Made by a program: the position numbers and the translations under genes. From Spirosoma pollinicola (lineage in GTDB: Bacteria > Bacteroidota > Bacteroidia > Cytophagales > Spirosomataceae), in the NCBI RefSeq assembly GCF_002831565.1, contig NZ_CP025096.1, forward strand, positions 5,405,391-5,469,390: a stretch of DNA of 64,000 bases. The letters run 5' to 3'. Within the stretch, counting starts at the first letter, position 1, and every line of letters starts with the position of its first letter. Under the pieces are notes generated by a model that was not told the origin of the DNA, did not search any database, and saw nothing but the letters and a program-made list of their open reading frames with translations. Shown piece by piece: positions 54,325 to 63,417 of this stretch.

Positions 54325-55314
54325 TTAAAACTCACTCTGCTTCGCGGTTTCCCAGATGAATGCCGGATCAAGGTTAAATGATAAATCATTCATGCACTTA
54401 AAATGCCCGAGCGGACATTGATCGTGCCCGATTTTTGAGCAGGGACGACAGGGAAGTGTTGCATTCTCGATAATCAGAGATGGGGTTTTATAGGGGTACA
54501 TACCCAGCTGGGGCGTTGTACTGCCCCATATAGACACAATCGGCTTCTTTAAGGCAGCCGCGATGTGCATCAGACCTGTATCGTGACAAAACACCACCTG
54601 CGACTGCTCAACAAGCGACGCCGATTGGTTGATGGTGAATAAACCGCAAGCGTTATAAATCAGGGCGTCGCCCAGCTCATCGCGAATAATTTCACCTGCA
54701 TCGCGGTCATGTTCATCGCCCAGCAAAACAATTGGACCGCCTATTTTACGGCAAAGTTCAATCATTCGGTTTACCGGCAGCCGTTTGGTTGCGTGCTGCC
54801 CTCCTATGGCATAGGCCACGTAGGCTGAGCGATGCGTGTAAGGCAATTGGCTCAACGAGACGTGTTCCTCTTCCGAAATAAAATGGTCCAGTCCTTTTCC
54901 ATCGTTGGCTACACCGAGCCACTTTATTGTTTCCATATAGCGATCCACGATGTGAACTGATGGCATAACATTGATCTTGAAGCGCACATATAACCACTTC
55001 TGAGTATTGATCTTGTTAACGGAAAACGCCCGCTTACCCAGTAGCCGCTTGATGATACTTGTGCGCAGGTTGTTGTGCAGATCAATAACCAGATCATACT
55101 GCTCGTTCCGTAGCTGACCCACCAATGTAGCCAGGCGATCATCCAGGTAATAGCCTTTGTCGACATACGGATTGGCATCAATCAACTCTTGATACCGGCG
55201 TTTAGTACAATAGTGAATCTCAACGTCGTTAATAGCCTGTTTTAAACACCGCATTACGGGTGTTGTCAGAACGATGTCGCCAATGGATGAGAAACGGAGG
55301 ATCAGTATTTTCAT
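54325..55314 (-). CDS. Glycosyltransferase family 9 (heptosyltransferase-like)
   Basis: The 329-residue protein starts KILILRFSSIGDIVLTTPVM, carries VFCHDTGLMHIAAALKKPIV in its nucleotide-binding half and SIWGSTTPQLGMYPY after it, as in LPS heptosyltransferases. A cysteine-rich LPCRPCSKIGHDQCPLGHFK segment near the end is usual in the Bacteroidota branch. It probably extends the LPS core from an ADP-sugar in the cytosol. The start overlaps the end of the upstream lipoprotein gene by 4 bases. Confidence 0.9.
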   Translation of the reverse strand: MKILILRFSSIGDIVLTTPVMRCLKQAINDVEIHYCTKRRYQELIDANPYVDKGYYLDDRLATLVGQLRNEQYDLVIDLHNNLRTSIIKRLLGKRAFSVNKINTQKWLYVRFKINVMPSVHIVDRYMETIKWLGVANDGKGLDHFISEEEHVSLSQLPYTHRSAYVAYAIGGQHATKRLPVNRMIELCRKIGGPIVLLGDEHDRDAGEIIRDELGDALIYNACGLFTINQSASLVEQSQVVFCHDTGLMHIAAALKKPIVSIWGSTTPQLGMYPYKTPSLIIENATLPCRPCSKIGHDQCPLGHFKCMNDLSFNLDPAFIWETAKQSEF

Positions 55315-57059
55315 TTACAGTACATTTCTGCCCGAATTTTGAGTATCCACTCGGGCTTGTCGACTAAATAATTAGGTTGATGAAGAGGCCAGGTGGCACC
55401 ACCATCTGTACTGGCCCGAAAATCGTAATGGCGACCTACCTTCAGTTTGTAGGATGTTGCTTTTCGATTTGTACGAGTAGCTCTTATTAGATCGTGCCAG
55501 TTTCCCTGCCCCACTTCGCTATATTGGGTTATGATCAGGGCGGGTAATGAAGCCTCATTCAGGGTCGTACCGTTGGGGCAGGAAAAGGAAAATTCCAGTT
55601 TCATGACAGGCGGCACCGGCAAAGCTGCCAGATTAATAGCTACAGGCGTCTGGTCGCAGGAAACGCCCGTGCCGGATTCGGCGATCAGGCCCCCTTTTGT
55701 TCCTTTGCCCCAGGCGTCGGTTTCGTCATATAACTGAAGCTTCAATTTTCGATTTTTCGACTGATTGGTTATTCGAATAACCGAGCCGTTGTTGGCATTG
55801 GCATAAAAGGAGGCAGCCTGTTTGCCGGTTGTCACGTCAATCAATTTGCAGAGGTAGTTCACATCTACATTGGCCAGCTTACTACTGACCTTAAAGTATG
55901 GCCCCTCGGCACAAATCGATTCTGCCCATCCCGCTACATAAGCTACCGCCTGAGCAGCCTCGGCCCGGCACTCCAAACGCCCCGTTTGGGCATTGCGGCT
56001 TACAACACCGGGTCTTTCCATCTGCCAGCGGCTTATGAACTCATCATAACTAAATAAAGGGATCGAATCGCCCACCTGTATAGCCCGGCTTTTGCTCACA
56101 TTGTAGGCATTTGGATTTAAATCCATAGTCCATTGACCAGCTGGCGACAGGCTCCGGACCAATTCATACTGCTCATTATAAACCTTTATAGTGACCGAGC
56201 CAGCAATGGTCAGAAACCGGAAGTTTCCGAGCGAAGGGCCACCATTTCGCCCCGCCACCGCCGACATTATTCCTCCTCCCGGTATATAGCTGGCAGCTTC
56301 ATCGCTGCGGGCATTCGTATGAATAACAGACAGCACCAGTTCACCCCCAACAACGTTTCCTTCTCTGTTGGTAAGTTTAGTACCTGAGGTAAGCGTAACC
56401 ATTGCATGATCGGCATCGCTTTTTTGCGCGGCCGTTGTTACACCAAAGGTTGCAGCCACGGCCCCATTAGCATCAGCACGCCCGGTTGCCAGAGCGGCAT
56501 TGAGTGTCGGGGGCGGGTTGAGCAAGCTGATCCGACGGATAGGACGAGTTTGCCGATTGAGGCTGGTGAGCACTACCGACTGAACAACTGGCAGGTAATT
56601 ATAAGCCTCAGCTACAACAGTGAATCGAAAGGGGCTTTGAGCCGACACAGATGTTCCCGGTAAAGCAGCCAGCAATAAATCTCCATCGCTGTTAATCTTG
56701 TATTTTTTGGTATTAAGCGTCGTAACTACCTGTTGGGCATCTGGCCCGGCAATTTTTATCTGATTGCCGACAGGTAAGGAATTTCCGGCCGGATCATAAA
56801 ACTGAAATTCAACCACACCATCCTGAATTGGATCTTTCAGCCCGATTGTTACCCCATCGAGCGGGTTACGACAGGCCACAAGGAGTAGTGTAACAAACAA
56901 ATAGTAAAAGAGTGCCGCGCTGGATAGCGAAAGAGCAAAAGAGTGGCCGACGTATTCACAATCACCCTTTCGTTCTATCAACATCCGTTGCAGCATTCTT
57001 TCGTTAATTCGACCCTTCACTATCCAGTGTGGGACTCTTTCGCTCTTTCGCTCTTTCAC
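55311..57059 (-). CDS. Large surface-exposed hypothetical lipoprotein
   Basis: The frame from the GTG at 57059 gives 582 residues. Its first 60 residues contain a lipobox (LLLVAC) preceded by a hydrophobic stretch, so the true start may be the ATG at 56996 or 56984. The GTG overlaps the stop of the upstream gene in a GTGA arrangement, which favours coupling. The mature part looks like several beta-sandwich domains with scattered cysteines. No enzyme motif is seen and I do not recognise a family. An inverted repeat covers part of the signal-peptide coding region. Confidence 0.7.
   Translation of the reverse strand: MKERKSERVPHWIVKGRINERMLQRMLIERKGDCEYVGHSFALSLSSAALFYYLFVTLLLVACRNPLDGVTIGLKDPIQDGVVEFQFYDPAGNSLPVGNQIKIAGPDAQQVVTTLNTKKYKINSDGDLLLAALPGTSVSAQSPFRFTVVAEAYNYLPVVQSVVLTSLNRQTRPIRRISLLNPPPTLNAALATGRADANGAVAATFGVTTAAQKSDADHAMVTLTSGTKLTNREGNVVGGELVLSVIHTNARSDEAASYIPGGGIMSAVAGRNGGPSLGNFRFLTIAGSVTIKVYNEQYELVRSLSPAGQWTMDLNPNAYNVSKSRAIQVGDSIPLFSYDEFISRWQMERPGVVSRNAQTGRLECRAEAAQAVAYVAGWAESICAEGPYFKVSSKLANVDVNYLCKLIDVTTGKQAASFYANANNGSVIRITNQSKNRKLKLQLYDETDAWGKGTKGGLIAESGTGVSCDQTPVAINLAALPVPPVMKLEFSFSCPNGTTLNEASLPALIITQYSEVGQGNWHDLIRATRTNRKATSYKLKVGRHYDFRASTDGGATWPLHQPNYLVDKPEWILKIRAEMYCK
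56906..57058. repeat. Imperfect inverted repeat inside the start of the lipoprotein gene
   Basis: Arm A at 56906-56940 contains GTGCCGCGCTGGATAGCGAA, and arm B at 57015-57058 on the other strand contains GTCCCACACTGGATAGTGAA. Both are flanked by GAAAGAGC runs. Arm A encodes the hydrophobic part of the lipoprotein signal (FALSLSSAALFYY). It looks like a small mobile or palindromic element that became coding. Confidence 0.6.
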
Positions 57060-57802
57060 TTTCCCTCCCTTAGTTTGTATGAAAGCGTTAGACTAATACT
57101 CGGCAAATAGCGGTAGCTGGCTAGATTTCGCTCAACGGCAGGCACCTGTTCATCAATAGTGGTCGTTTCCAAAAAGCCTTCGTAATCTAGTTTTACGGTA
57201 GGTTTGCCCAGATAAAAAACGCCCATTTCAACCCCAATACCCAGGCGTTTTGTCGGCATACTCCGGCCAAACCCCCAACCGAGGTAACCAACAACCGGAT
57301 GCCAGCGAAAGCCAAGGTTTATGGTTCCAACATCCTGAGGAGTTAACTCAAGCCCATCGAAATTGAGGGTATTCTCGGCCGTTATCACAAAGCGCATATC
57401 CGGATGCCAGGTATAGCCAAGGCCACCGGTAACGAAAAACGAACTACGCTCGAACGGATGCCATTTCAGGTTCACCTCCGCAATGCCAATTGTCAGATCG
57501 GGCTTAATCTGTATGTAGGAATCGTCGGCGGCTTTAACCCGTATCTGGTTACGATAAGCAAAGTACTGTCCGCCCACCCGCAACGTCAGTCGATGCGACG
57601 TACTTACCACCCTGTTGTAGAAAACACCCAGCCCAGTAGTACCCATCTGTAAGCTAATCGATTGCTGCGCCGGAACTGAATCTACCAAGGCAACTTGAAC
57701 AGCACAAGCACCTACCCTACCGGAGCAACTGACGAGTATATACAGGCAGCATCCAACTAACAATCTGGTGTGTAATGCACAACCATGTGTTGCAATAGGC
57801 AT
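57056..57802 (-). CDS. Outer-membrane beta-barrel protein
   Basis: The 248-residue protein has an N-terminal signal and alternating aromatic strands such as HRLTLRVGGQYFAYRNQIRV, VNLKWHPFERSSFFVTGGLG and YLPSISLTLSYKL. It is probably an 8-10 strand barrel. It lies directly before the lipoprotein gene and overlaps it by 4 bases, so the two may form one surface unit. Confidence 0.75.
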   Translation of the reverse strand: MPIATHGCALHTRLLVGCCLYILVSCSGRVGACAVQVALVDSVPAQQSISLQMGTTGLGVFYNRVVSTSHRLTLRVGGQYFAYRNQIRVKAADDSYIQIKPDLTIGIAEVNLKWHPFERSSFFVTGGLGYTWHPDMRFVITAENTLNFDGLELTPQDVGTINLGFRWHPVVGYLGWGFGRSMPTKRLGIGVEMGVFYLGKPTVKLDYEGFLETTTIDEQVPAVERNLASYRYLPSISLTLSYKLREGK

Positions 57803-57926
57803 GTTTTTATTTATATTTACCTATAATTATATATTTAATTTATTCTTATTTATAATATCATTAACTTATTTTACGAATATAGAATAATTATCTCCAAATG
57901 AAAAACTTATCTATACATTACTTTTT

Positions 57927-59024
57927 ATGGTTCGTTTAACGATTTTTTTGGCAGTCTGGCTACTTCTTTACTGTACCACCTGCTTATTGGGTCAGGCAAC
58001 TGAGCCGACAGAAGAACGAGAGGTAGGCCTGATCGCCCTAGCAGGCTTAAACAAACCAACACACATTACCCCAGTCTCGACGCAAAGCCCGATAGGTGTT
58101 GAGTTTCGCTACAGTCATTTATCGATGCGAAAAGAGTCATGGGAGCAGTGCCAATGCTTTTTTCGGTCAGGTTTTTTTGTCAATGCCTATTCCTTTCGTA
58201 ACCCGGATGTCCTTGGCCGCTCGATAGGGGCGGGTCTTTTCTACGAACCGATTCTTGTGCATACTGCCCGATGGGGTCTTTCGATTCGCGCATTGGCGGG
58301 TATCACCTATGTCTCGCGCAGTTACGATGTTACCACCAATCCCGGCAACGTAGCCTTTGGAACGCCTATAAACGGGCTTATTGGCGCAGGTCTTTACGCC
58401 CGCTACAACGTGGCATCCAACTGGCGTTTACTGGTGGGCTTCGACTACAAACATATTTCGAACGCGGGCGTCCGATTACCAAATCAGGGATTGAATATAC
58501 CATCATTAGCCTTTGGCATTCAGCACTATACAGGGTCGATAGCCTTACCAAACCCGGCTGGCTGGCGGACCACCAAGGTAAACAAACGCTGGATGTTTCG
58601 CGTGCTGGCTCTGGCTTCTGTGAAAGTGATGGAAGCCACTAGCGAGACACCGGAGCGAGGCTATCCCATCTATGGCCTGAACCTGCTGGCGGGCTATCAT
58701 CTGACCCGAACCCATGTCGTATCTGGCGGTATCGAACTGCTCGATGATCATTATTTTAAAGAGCAAATCAAGCAGTGGACAGACCGTTACCAACCCTACC
58801 AGCAGGGAACACTACTGGCAGGCTATGAATACTGGCAGGGGCACTTTTCATTTACGGCTCATATGGGCTGGAATGTAGCGCGCCCACTCTGGTATAAACC
58901 GGCTACATACCAGAAATATGGTTTACTGTATCGGTTTGATAATGGATTTACGGGTGGCGTGGTCGTGAAAGCCTATGGTGATAATACTAAAAATTTTCAG
59001 GCTGTTGCGGGTATGACCTTATAG
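57927..59024 (+). CDS. PagL-like lipid A deacylase (acyloxyacyl hydrolase family)
   Basis: The 365-residue outer-membrane protein has a signal peptide (ending LLGQ) and a barrel. The segment FDYKHISNAGVRLPNQGLN carries His176 and Ser178, as in the His-x-Ser active site of PagL. PagL enzymes remove a 3-O-linked acyl chain from lipid A in the outer membrane. Bacteroidota members are longer than the roughly 170-residue proteobacterial enzyme. The AT-rich region upstream separates it from a divergent barrel gene. It sits beside LPS sugar-modifying genes, which fits a role in lipid A remodelling. Confidence 0.8.
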   Translation: MVRLTIFLAVWLLLYCTTCLLGQATEPTEEREVGLIALAGLNKPTHITPVSTQSPIGVEFRYSHLSMRKESWEQCQCFFRSGFFVNAYSFRNPDVLGRSIGAGLFYEPILVHTARWGLSIRALAGITYVSRSYDVTTNPGNVAFGTPINGLIGAGLYARYNVASNWRLLVGFDYKHISNAGVRLPNQGLNIPSLAFGIQHYTGSIALPNPAGWRTTKVNKRWMFRVLALASVKVMEATSETPERGYPIYGLNLLAGYHLTRTHVVSGGIELLDDHYFKEQIKQWTDRYQPYQQGTLLAGYEYWQGHFSFTAHMGWNVARPLWYKPATYQKYGLLYRFDNGFTGGVVVKAYGDNTKNFQAVAGMTL

Positions 59025-59244
59025 CGATTGTATAAACCAGCAGTATATTAATCGGTTAGTTATGTTACTCATTACAATTTTAGTTAAATTTATAATTAAT
59101 TTATATTAGATTTGGAAGCATAATATATATCAATAGCGGTTTCCCATTAAAGTTATTACCTATCTTGAAGTGCCTATACATAAGCACTTTTTATACTCTT
59201 ATTTATAACGATATACTTCGTCAGTTATCAAAGCCCTTGACTCT

Positions 59245-60759
59245 ATGGTCAATCGACTACGATTTTTCTTTATTTCATTAGTCTACTTCATATCTACCAG
59301 CGATCTGATTGGCCAGGCCATACCCGATACAGTAACCGCCCGGCAAAGCATTATGGCCGAAGTAGGCGGATTCGGTTCGTCGGCTACTCAAACGCCATTC
59401 TGGTTCCGTTCGCGCCAATATGGTGCCATACCCCTACAGGGGCCCGCCGGTATTATGCGGGTGGGGTTTATAAGGCAGTTTGGCGACTACCAAAACTCCC
59501 GCAAAATACACGCGAAAGTAGCTGTCGAGGGGGTAGCTAATGCAGGCAGCAGTTCGCAGCTCATTTTGCCGGTTGCGTATGTTAGTCTGTTTTCCAAAAA
59601 TTTTGAGCTCTATGCCGGTCGTCGGCGAGAAGTGTTTGGTTTGGTCGACACACTCCTGTCGTCAGGCTCGTATGCCTGGTCGGGCAATGCCTTACCCACC
59701 TACAAAATTCAGTTTGGCACTCGTGGGTATGTACCGCTGAGGTTCACAAAGGGCATTGTTGCTTTAAACGGTATGTATGCCCACGGCTGGTTTGGCAACA
59801 CCGATTCAATAAAGAATTCATTTCTCCACCAAAAGGCCTTATTTGTCCGAATCAATCTCTTCCGCAACCGGGTAAAGCTATATGGGGGCCTTACTCATTA
59901 TGCTCAGTGGGGAGGTTATTCCAAGGCGCTGAGTAACCGATTTGCCGTAGATGGCAAGATTGCGAGTTCACTGGATACCTACAAAGATATTGTTCTGCTC
60001 AAGCAGCCACCAAATGACACGACTCAGTACAGCGGGCATGACATAATCAATCAGGCGGGTAATCATCTTGGGTCTATTGACGTAGCCCTGGAAATTGATA
60101 ATGCCCAGTCCAACTGGTTCCTATATTATCAGCACCCCTTCGAGGATAAATCGGGGGTGGCTTTTCAGAACATGCCCGACGGCTTGTACGGCATTCGCTG
60201 GAAAAACAAACAAACGGAAGCCTACAATGGCTTTCGCCTGATGCAGATAACGGCCGAATTTTTAAGCACTGTAGATCAGGGCGGCTTTAATTTCGAGATT
60301 GGCAGTCGTTTGTACAACGGTGCCGATGACTACTTCAACAACTACCAGTATGTTGATGGCTGGACGCATCGGCAGCGTGTTATTGGCACACCCTTTATAA
60401 CCCGCAGACCAGACGCACGCGCCGACTTACAGGATTTGGTGGGAGGCAATGGAAAGCATGGCCTGATGATAATCAGCAATAACCGCGTTCAGGTCAGTCA
60501 CCTCGGTTTGCTGGGCCAGTGGCCGTCGGGTGCGCAGATACGTGCCTTACTTTCCTATAGCCGAAACTTTGGGCAGCCTATGCGCAGTGATCCAAGAGCG
60601 CCACTATCGCAGTTTTCAGGAATGGCCCAGCTCATGTTACCCGTACCCTGGCTGGGGGGATCACAGCTCAATCTGGCGCTGGCTCTCGACCAGGGTCAGT
60701 GGCTGACGAACAATGTAGGCGGTTGGCTAAGTCTGCGTAAAGTGATCCAGCAACGATAA
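59245..60759 (+). CDS. Wzi-like capsule assembly outer-membrane protein
   Basis: The 504-residue protein has a signal peptide and the Wzi-family pattern FWFRSRQYGAIPLQGPAGIM, NFELYAGRRREVFGLVDTLL and VPLRFTKGIVALNGMYAHGW. Wzi barrels anchor capsular polysaccharide to the outer surface. It is 20 bases before the GT39 gene and probably shares its transcript. Confidence 0.88.
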   Translation: MVNRLRFFFISLVYFISTSDLIGQAIPDTVTARQSIMAEVGGFGSSATQTPFWFRSRQYGAIPLQGPAGIMRVGFIRQFGDYQNSRKIHAKVAVEGVANAGSSSQLILPVAYVSLFSKNFELYAGRRREVFGLVDTLLSSGSYAWSGNALPTYKIQFGTRGYVPLRFTKGIVALNGMYAHGWFGNTDSIKNSFLHQKALFVRINLFRNRVKLYGGLTHYAQWGGYSKALSNRFAVDGKIASSLDTYKDIVLLKQPPNDTTQYSGHDIINQAGNHLGSIDVALEIDNAQSNWFLYYQHPFEDKSGVAFQNMPDGLYGIRWKNKQTEAYNGFRLMQITAEFLSTVDQGGFNFEIGSRLYNGADDYFNNYQYVDGWTHRQRVIGTPFITRRPDARADLQDLVGGNGKHGLMIISNNRVQVSHLGLLGQWPSGAQIRALLSYSRNFGQPMRSDPRAPLSQFSGMAQLMLPVPWLGGSQLNLALALDQGQWLTNNVGGWLSLRKVIQQR

Positions 60760-60779
60760 ACAAATCTATCCCGTAACGT

Positions 60780-62393
60780 ATGGATTTCCCGACAACAATC
60801 GAACGGCCGTCTGTCCGGCACAAAACCACTCAATGGCCACTTATCATAAGTGTAGGCCTGGTGGTTGTACTGGTGTCTCACCTGGGTTTTATGCCGCTCG
60901 ATACGGGCGATGAAGCCCGCAGGGCGCTGGTCTCGCTGGAGATGATGCTATCCGGCGATTACATTACCCCTACCCTGCATGGTGAACGCTATTTCAACAA
61001 ACCACCCCTATATAACTGGCTGATCATTGGCTCTTACCGGCTGTTTGGCGACTATTCGTCGTTTGCGTTGCGGTTTCCCATGCTGGTTTCGCTGCTGTTG
61101 CTGGGCCTCACGATGTTTGTTGTTGTCCGAAAATACACCAACTCAACCGTTGCATGGGTGGCGGCTTTGATGACCCTGACCAACGGCCGGGTACTACTTT
61201 ATGATTCCATGCTGGGGCTGATCGAGATCACATTCTCACTGGCGATTTATGCCGCCATGATGCTGGTGTATTACTACGACAGAAAGCGAAATTACTGGCT
61301 GCTCTATCTCACCACATACACCCTGACTGCGCTGGCCTTCCTGCTAAAAGGCTTACCCCCCGTGGCGTTTCAGGCACTAACGTTGCTTGGCTGGTTTGTT
61401 TACACCCGTCGAGTGCGTTTGCTTTTCCATCCAGCTCACGTTGTCGGTATTGGCGTGTTTCTTCTTATTACAGGTAGTTATTATGCGGCTTACTTTAGCC
61501 AGAACGCCATTCCCTATCAGGATGTAGCCAGCGTTTTGCTCAGCGAAAGTACAAAGCGAACGGGCCTTTATTTCGGCTGGGGTCCAACGCTGCTGCATCT
61601 GATTACGTTTCCTTTTGAATTCATTTACCACTTCGCCCCATTCACGCTGCTGGTGGTACTACTCATGCGTCGGGATCTTTTGCCGACCATAAAGAAGAGT
61701 CCATTTGTAGTGTTTAATGCCCTGACCTTTATCCTGACGGTGCTCATTTACTGGTCGTCTCCACAGGCCTACGGCCGCTACCTGATCGGGCTAATTCCCA
61801 TGTTTTTTACGGTATTGGCGTACCTCTATTGTGAACATTCTTCTCCTGCCGATCGTGGACGCTGGTGGGTCGAACGCATCTGGCTGGTAACAACCCTCGT
61901 GGTGGCGGTTGGCGTCTGGACCGCCGTATTTTACCCAACCACCCGCGTTCTTCCGGGCGTTTTCTGGAAAACCGCAGTCATATCGATTCTACTTTCCGGG
62001 TTGGCTTGGCAAATGACCCTCAACGTACCAAACCGGCTCGTGCTCATGATTGCCGTGTTCATCGTCATCCGGATGGGGTTCAACTGGCTGGTGCTGCCGG
62101 GGCGGGCCACCAAACGACAGTTCTATCAGGAAAGCGCCACGCAGGCGGCCAATCAAACACGGGGGCATCGGCTGTATGGCTATAAAACGACAGTAGGCGA
62201 CGGTCCTGCTACCGATGTGAGTTCGTTTCATATAACAGCCGCACGAGGTGAAATTTTAAGATTAACCGACAAAAAAATTGCAGATGCCTATTATATCGGC
62301 GACTCGGTTACGCTGGCCAATGAACATTGTACGACCATTGGCCGCATGGTCCTGTTCGACAGGCACCCGGCATCAATTGTCCAATTTAAGTGA
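60780..62393 (+). CDS. Glycosyltransferase family 39, ArnT-like
   Basis: The 537-residue membrane protein has the GT-C motif DTGDEARRALVSLEMMLSGD in its first periplasmic loop, then GERYFNKPPLYNWL, as in ArnT. About 11-12 membrane segments follow, with a C-terminal soluble tail. Such enzymes transfer a sugar from a polyprenyl-phosphate carrier to lipid A or another envelope acceptor on the periplasmic side. The donor would be supplied by the epimerase and GT2 genes that follow. Confidence 0.88.
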   Translation: MDFPTTIERPSVRHKTTQWPLIISVGLVVVLVSHLGFMPLDTGDEARRALVSLEMMLSGDYITPTLHGERYFNKPPLYNWLIIGSYRLFGDYSSFALRFPMLVSLLLLGLTMFVVVRKYTNSTVAWVAALMTLTNGRVLLYDSMLGLIEITFSLAIYAAMMLVYYYDRKRNYWLLYLTTYTLTALAFLLKGLPPVAFQALTLLGWFVYTRRVRLLFHPAHVVGIGVFLLITGSYYAAYFSQNAIPYQDVASVLLSESTKRTGLYFGWGPTLLHLITFPFEFIYHFAPFTLLVVLLMRRDLLPTIKKSPFVVFNALTFILTVLIYWSSPQAYGRYLIGLIPMFFTVLAYLYCEHSSPADRGRWWVERIWLVTTLVVAVGVWTAVFYPTTRVLPGVFWKTAVISILLSGLAWQMTLNVPNRLVLMIAVFIVIRMGFNWLVLPGRATKRQFYQESATQAANQTRGHRLYGYKTTVGDGPATDVSSFHITAARGEILRLTDKKIADAYYIGDSVTLANEHCTTIGRMVLFDRHPASIVQFK

Positions 62394-62436
62394 GGTAAAA
62401 AGTAGTCGTTGAAACAGATTCTTAATTAGTCGTACT

Positions 62437-63417
62437 ATGACGATCCTGATTACTGGCGGAGCGGGTTTTATTGGCCATACGTTAACCAGCCATTTGCTGA
62501 GCCAGGGGCATACCGTGCTGCTGGTCGATAATTTCAACGAAAGCTACGACCCCGCCATAAAATGGCAGCATATCGAGTCATTAAGTCATCTGCCAAACTG
62601 GTCGCTCTTTCAGGGAGACATCCGTGACAAAAAATTTCTGCGTCAGATTTTTCGGACTCACGCGGTCGATGGTGTCATCCATCTGGCGGGATTGGCCGGT
62701 GTGCGCGCTTCGTTGCAGAACCCGGCGGCTTACTTCGACCATAACGTAAATGGCACCACCGTTCTGCTGGATGCCATGCGGGCGGCCAATGTCAAACGAC
62801 TGGTGTTTGCCTCATCTTCATCTGTATATGGCGCACGAACGGGCGGAACGTTTCAGGAAACCGACCCTGCCGAGGATGCCGTTTCGCCATACGCCTTATC
62901 TAAGCGAGCGGCCGAACGAGTATGTCTGCGGCATCATCATTTATACGGGTTGAATGTTTTTTGCCTGCGGTTCTTTACCGTCTATGGGCCACAGCAACGG
63001 CCCGATATGGCCATTTCACGCTTCATTCATCAACTCTATACCAATCAGCCAATTTGCCTCTTCGGCGATGGGCTGAGTCAGCGCGATTATACCTACGTCG
63101 ATGATATTGTCAGCGGTATCGGTCAGGCAATTGAGCGGGTGAAGGGCTACGAACTCATCAATCTGGGTAGTGCCAATCCCGTTACCCTGCTGGACCTGAT
63201 TGCCCAGCTCGAACAGCTAACCAGGCAGCGTGTCCCTATCAACTGGTTATCCATGCAGCCCGGCGATGTTCCCTACACCCATGCGGCTATTGAGAAGGCC
63301 CGTCGGGTATTGGATTATCGACCAACGACCAATCTGTATGAAGGATTACGCAGAATGGTAGCCAGTTATCAGCAATCACAGCTACACGCAAGCCCACAGC
63401 TAACTCCAGGTTTATGA
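62437..63417 (+). CDS. NAD-dependent sugar epimerase, UDP-glucuronate 4-epimerase-like
   Basis: The 326-residue SDR has LITGGAGFIGHTLTSHLL, FASSSSVYGARTGG, the catalytic YALSK and FFTVYGPQQRPDMAISRFIH. The Arg-Pro-Asp-Met-Ala wording is typical of UDP-glucuronate 4-epimerases (LpsL-like). It would produce UDP-galacturonic acid from UDP-glucuronic acid, though UDP-glucose is a possible alternative. The next gene overlaps its stop codon (ATGA), indicating coupling. Confidence 0.87.
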   Translation: MTILITGGAGFIGHTLTSHLLSQGHTVLLVDNFNESYDPAIKWQHIESLSHLPNWSLFQGDIRDKKFLRQIFRTHAVDGVIHLAGLAGVRASLQNPAAYFDHNVNGTTVLLDAMRAANVKRLVFASSSSVYGARTGGTFQETDPAEDAVSPYALSKRAAERVCLRHHHLYGLNVFCLRFFTVYGPQQRPDMAISRFIHQLYTNQPICLFGDGLSQRDYTYVDDIVSGIGQAIERVKGYELINLGSANPVTLLDLIAQLEQLTRQRVPINWLSMQPGDVPYTHAAIEKARRVLDYRPTTNLYEGLRRMVASYQQSQLHASPQLTPGL

